Assembly (NCBI GenBank): GCA_003024175.1
Contig: MDYQ01000017.1
Coordinates: 141,276 to 205,275, forward strand
Length of the DNA stretch: 64,000 bases
DNA from: Planoprotostelium fungivorum
Taxonomy: Eukaryota > Evosea > Variosea > Cavosteliida > Cavosteliaceae
Direction: 5' to 3'
Shown here: positions 60,502 to 64,000 of the stretch, in pieces
Numbering within the stretch: the stretch's first letter is position 1
Layout: the number at the start of each line of letters is the position of its first letter
Made by a program: the position numbers and the translations under genes
Notes under the pieces: generated by a model
The model's database searches: none
What the model saw: the letters and a program-made list of their open reading frames with translations, nothing else
What the model was told of the DNA's origin: nothing

Positions 60502-62637
60502 ATGGATGATGATCCTCAGGCAAAGATCTTCTTCTCCTTGCTATCAGACAGTCCCATATCAACCACAGTCAAGACAGAAGAGTGGAACAGCTTCTTTGCT
60601 TTTCTGCGACTCCAAGATCTGTTCAAGAGAATGATCAACGAGATGGCCAGCAGTGACTGTCCAGCAGCCAAATGGATACATTATATGGAGTTATACAAGG
60701 AGGACTATGCACTAAGGACATCGTCACCTGGCAATCTCGACCATCTCAATTTAGACACGCTTCCCGCAGAAGTCATTGACCGAATCTGTGCTCTGATTTA
60801 TTACGACGGCCTTGACTTCAACAAAGTAGACGGTCTGTTCCCTCTGGTGAGTCCTCTTTCACAATAATACCTGGTTAACTGTAACAGATACGAGTCAACA
60901 GAGCACTGAGATCTACAGTGACTGCCATCCACCGAAGGTTTCGGCTCAAACGACTCACTCTGTCCTCGATCGACAAACCTCTCCTGTCTTATCTGGACAG
61001 GAACCCCAATGACACTCGCTTCACTACCCACATGGACATCAAGGACGAACATCTACCTCTGATCTTCTCACATCACGATCTATTTCCAAACCTCGAAGCA
61101 CTCAAATTTCAAGCTGTGACACCCTACGATCTCGAATTCTTCAAACAATTGGGGTGTCAGTGTCTGAAGGTTTTGGACATCAGCTTGGCTTACTGCTTTC
61201 CCGTAGAGTGAGAAGCGCACATCAGGTCCCATCTCATCCACTTTAGAGCTCTGGCGAAGCTATTGACCCCATCTCTTGAATCTCTCACCCTCGATGACGA
61301 GGGCGATCTGAACCCATTTCTCCCTCAATGCCCCAATCTCAAGTCCCTCGCGGTAACCAACAGCTCCAACTTACCCGCGATCACGTGAGCCCATCCACCC
61401 GTTCTACCTGACATACTCACAGCTTCTCACGTTTAGAACGGCTCACACTGTCCGACGGATGTACTGATCCGCCGGCTTCATTCTTGGAAAAGAACGAGAA
61501 CATCGTCTATCTCAGCATGCACCACAACATCCAAGTCCACGAGGATATGTTACCTAATTTAACGGAGGTCAACGTCCCCTTACGTTCATGGGGATGGCTC
61601 ATCGCTCCCATGACATCCAGAGGAGATGTACAACGGCCATTGAGGAAGGTCACTTTCCCGCCAAAAGATGAAGCGGAGGAGCACCACGTGGATGGAAATA
61701 CCGTCAGGCACATGTCTACCCTACGACGCCTCGTCAAGATCAAGTGAAGCATCCATCTACAACGATGTAGACCACCGTTCTGACGCATTCCAGGAACTGT
61801 CCTACCACCCACGATTGGACGCAGAATCTTCCATCCTCGATCCAGAAGATCCGATTCAACTGCATGGACCTCAATTCCATCCAAGTACCTCACCTACCCC
61901 ATCTCACTCGCGTCGACGTCAAATCGAATAGCTCCATCAGCCTCCTCCCCTTGATTCAACAGCCCATTGGATTCGAATGCGGTGCTACCGTCAAAATCTT
62001 CCTCTGGATCAGGCAATGGATGACGGCTGTGCCTTCCATCAGGAAGATGACGATCAAGCCGTCAGCGGGGCAAGAGAAGAGGGTCGACGCTTACAGATCA
62101 TCAGACGTGGTAAGGGTGGTCGTATCCAAGGGCAGAAATGTGGCTTGCATCTCGTACCTCCAACTGCTGCGTGACGAAAGAATGGATGAAATTCACGGCA
62201 TGATTCTGACGGAGAGGATGAGAATGCCAGGATTCGAGGACGAGTGGTTCGGTAGGACCAATTGCCGCTTCCAGACATTGGAACTGAGGGACTTGAATAT
62301 TCAGTTGTATGCATATGGATACGAGGAGACCTTCATGCCAGGGTTGGTACATGAAGACGACGAGGAAGAAGAAGAGGAAGAAGAAGAGGATGAAGAAGAA
62401 GAAGAAGAGGAAGAGGATGAAGAGGAAGAAGAGGAAGAAGAGGATGAAGAGGAAGAAGAAGAAGAGGATGAGTGGGATGAAACGCAAGAGCCAGAGAACG
62501 ACGAGGCCACGATGCAAGTGTACTTTGATGAGATACGGCAGCTCTGTGAGGAATTCCACCACATACAAGACGAAGAAGAGGAGATCATCAGAAGAGAAGA
62601 CGATCACGAGGCGCACATCGGCATAGTCAGATGGTGA
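60502..62637 (+). CDS. F-box/LRR protein with acidic C-terminal tail
   Basis: The start at 60502 (MDDDPQAKIFFSLLSDSP). The N-terminal helix EEWNSFFAFLRLQDLFKRMI is followed by the F-box (HLNLDTLPAEVIDRICALIY), an intron (GTGAGTCC to GTAACAG, about 60846-60888), then LRR-like segments: HDLFPNLEALKFQA, CLKVLDISLAYC, SLESLTLDDEGD, PNLKSLAVTNSS, RLERLTLSDGC and LPHLTRVDVKSN. A further intron (61746-61795) holds the CCATCTACAACGATGTAGAC hairpin. The last exon carries RNVACISYLQLLRDERMDE and a run of about 50 Glu/Asp with few breaks (62355-62470), then EHIG-like end at 62637. F-box proteins recruit substrates to SCF ubiquitin ligases. The substrate is unknown. Confidence 0.8.
61753..61773 (+). repeat. 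Dispersed palindrome in an intron of the F-box gene
   Basis: CCATCTACAACGATGTAGAC forms a TCTACA/TGTAGA stem with an ACGA loop, inside a 50-nt intron. Confidence 0.7.
62355..62475. repeat. GAA/GAG/GAT trinucleotide tract
   Basis: An imperfect purine-rich tract encodes the Glu/Asp tail of the F-box protein. The other strand is open as poly-Ser but is only a shadow. Confidence 0.85.
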
Positions 62638-62743
62638 TCCACCACAACGACACGCTTACGAAACATGGAAGACGAGTACGAATGGATTTGTGTAAAGAAA
62701 TCGAATCGATAAAAGTTGAAAATACGAACGTGTCTACATGTAT

Positions 62744-64000
62744 TTACAATGACTCCACCATAGGTAGATTCTCGTCAAAAAGCAGCAAGAGAGAGCTGAA
62801 CAACTCTACGATCTGGAAGGTCCCCTCTGGAATCGTCTGGTCCACGTTCTTGATTCCCAGCCACCTCAACACTTTGTCTAGAGAAGGTGTCGAATCTCCC
62901 AGGAAGCTGAGCGTGGGGGACAGTTGAAACTTTTGTCTGCGGTAGATCTTCACGGGTCCCGGGAAGGCCGTGGGCTCGCTGGCAAAGGTGGTGGATAAGG
63001 TCTTGACGTAGTTGAGGGCGACGTCTTTGAGGAAGCTGTAGAGGTTGATGTTGAGAGCCATGACGATGGAATCGTTGAATTCGGTTAAAAAGTAAAAGTC
63101 GATCTCGGGGGTGTCGTGGAATCGAGTGGAATAGAGGATGAGAGTGGAGACGGGGAATCGCATGATGGACTGCTCATCGAAAGTTTCTCCTTTCTCGTCC
63201 TATTCGGGTCATCAGCAATAATCGGATGATGTGATGTGATGATTGAAAGAGATATCTTACCATCTTCGATACCCTTCCACCACTCAAAACCAGTGACAGC
63301 TGACTCATCAGCTCGTCTTCCTTTCTGCTCTGCTCTAATTTGACCTCACACGTGTTGATGTTGATGTAAGCAGAAGAGGGATCTTTCAAACTGAACTCGA
63401 ACAAGAACGCGGAGAAATTCGTTGCCCTGACGATGACCGAGCCTATCGGCCAATTTTGGTTCCTCTTCTTCGTCAGAGTGCTGAAGCTGCGTGCCGCAGG
63501 CTGGCGTCTCAAATCTTTGAGACCGTGCTTGCCCAGCATCTTGAGAGCCTTGTTGTGCTCGTTCGATATTCCCTCTACCACTCTGAGGAGTGTCAGGGCA
63601 CGAATATTTGTGACACCAGACTCACCTCCTGGCTATAGCTGCGGCGGAGGACGCCGTCTCACAAGAGATGTGTATGCTGATATCTTTCAAGGAAATTTCC
63701 GCGTCGACACGACGATTGTCCGATCTCCGAACACAGGCGACCACGCTGACATCTTGCGTCCATCCACCTGAAATTTCTCAGAAAAATAGTCCATCTACAA
63801 CGATGTAGATCACCTTTGACGCTGAGAATAGGGGAGAGGTTGTGGGACGCCTCCATGGCAACCGTTCCGATCAGAATTCTCCACACGTTGGGCACACTCT
63901 TTGGATTTTCTGCGAAATATCGCGCGGGATTCAGTTCTGCCTCGATGTCCAAGAGACTGACCGTGGCGTCGAGTTGTAGATTGCCACGAGATCTCAACGA
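62744..64000 (-). CDS. C-terminus of a large protein, possibly BLTP1/Csf1-like lipid-transfer protein (partial)
   Basis: The gene enters from the right edge. Exons on the minus strand: NLQLDATVSLLDIEAELNPA to SPILSVKG; an intron holding the CTACATCGTTGTAG hairpin; GWTQDVSVVACVRRSDNRRV, SLKDISIHISCETASSAAAI; VEGISNEHNKALKMLG, LKDLRRQPAARSF, VIVRATNFSAFLFEFSLKD; and the last exon STLILYSTRFHDTPEIDFYF, TEFNDSIVMALNINLYSFLK, then FQIVELFSSLLLLF, ending at 62744-62746. Beta-strand-rich segments followed by TEFND..ALN and a helix are reminiscent of the end of bridge-like lipid-transfer proteins of the BLTP1/Csf1 type, but that is from memory of style, not alignment. A generic large beta-rich scaffold is the alternative. 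Confidence 0.45.
63791..63811. repeat. Dispersed palindrome in an intron of the right-edge gene
   Basis: CCATCTACAACGATGTAGAT, the best hairpin of the family (7-bp stem ATCTACA/TGTAGAT), sits in a short intron that also contains GAAATTTC. Confidence 0.7.

Noticed and set aside
62301-62588. Poly-serine open frame on the minus strand
   Set aside because: It is the complement of the Glu/Asp tail of the plus-strand F-box gene.

Overview
This is a eukaryotic nuclear window. In most of it (about 11.3-64 kb) the genes are tightly packed on both strands and cut by many very short introns of about 38-60 nt, with 5' GTGAG/GTGAT, a CTGAC/CTAAC-like branch sequence and a 3' YAG. Gaps between genes are often only a few hundred bases. 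The gene set (beta-amylase, a TKL receptor kinase, a free SH2 protein, a CAP/PAN/bulb-lectin secreted protein, F-box/LRR proteins, calflagin-like EF-hands) fits a free-living protist, most plausibly an amoebozoan. That assignment is inference from gene content. The first ~7.6 kb and about 9.3-11.3 kb look different: AT-rich, sparse, with long inverted repeats, CG-palindrome hairpins, a 137-bp tandem repeat and an LRR gene with one repeat per exon. They may be a different compartment, transferred DNA, or a chimeric join.

Layout. 0-7.6 kb: LRR exons on the minus strand around a nested inverted repeat (1.58-4.58 kb). 7.6-11.3 kb: decayed DNA including an eEF2 pseudogene. 11.3-16.7 kb: unrecognised genes, including two paralogues on opposite strands. 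17.0-19.3 kb: an SSX2IP/ADIP-like coiled-coil gene. 19.3-25.7 kb: weakly coding DNA with an LCAT-like remnant and a ~450-bp-armed inverted repeat. 25.9-26.5 kb: calflagin-like EF-hand gene. 27.2-32.8 kb: one large gene for a K/T/P/A-rich nuclear-type protein. 33.0-37.5 kb: receptor-like kinase. 38.1-43.9 kb: a Ser/Pro-rich protein, then CAP, pirin and beta-amylase genes. 44.1-48.4 kb: SKA3-like, mitochondrial Hsp20, SH2 protein and CENP-X. 49.3-50.8 kb: a truncated F-box/LRR copy. 50.9-59.0 kb: a giant ankyrin/WWE/nucleotidyltransferase-like gene. 59.2-60.2 kb: CRAL-TRIO. 60.5-62.6 kb: intact F-box/LRR gene with an acidic tail. 62.7-64 kb: C-terminus of a large protein, possibly BLTP1/Csf1-like.

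Three probable mitotic proteins (SSX2IP-like, SKA3-like, CENP-X) lie within 31 kb, and two carry E2F-type sites just upstream of their start codons. A short sequence, CCATCTACAACG, recurs at about 20 places in both orientations, in introns and in different coding frames; in four introns it is a hairpin. Five single-N gaps each sit between two near-identical copies of the same DNA, which points to unmerged alleles in a heterozygous genome.
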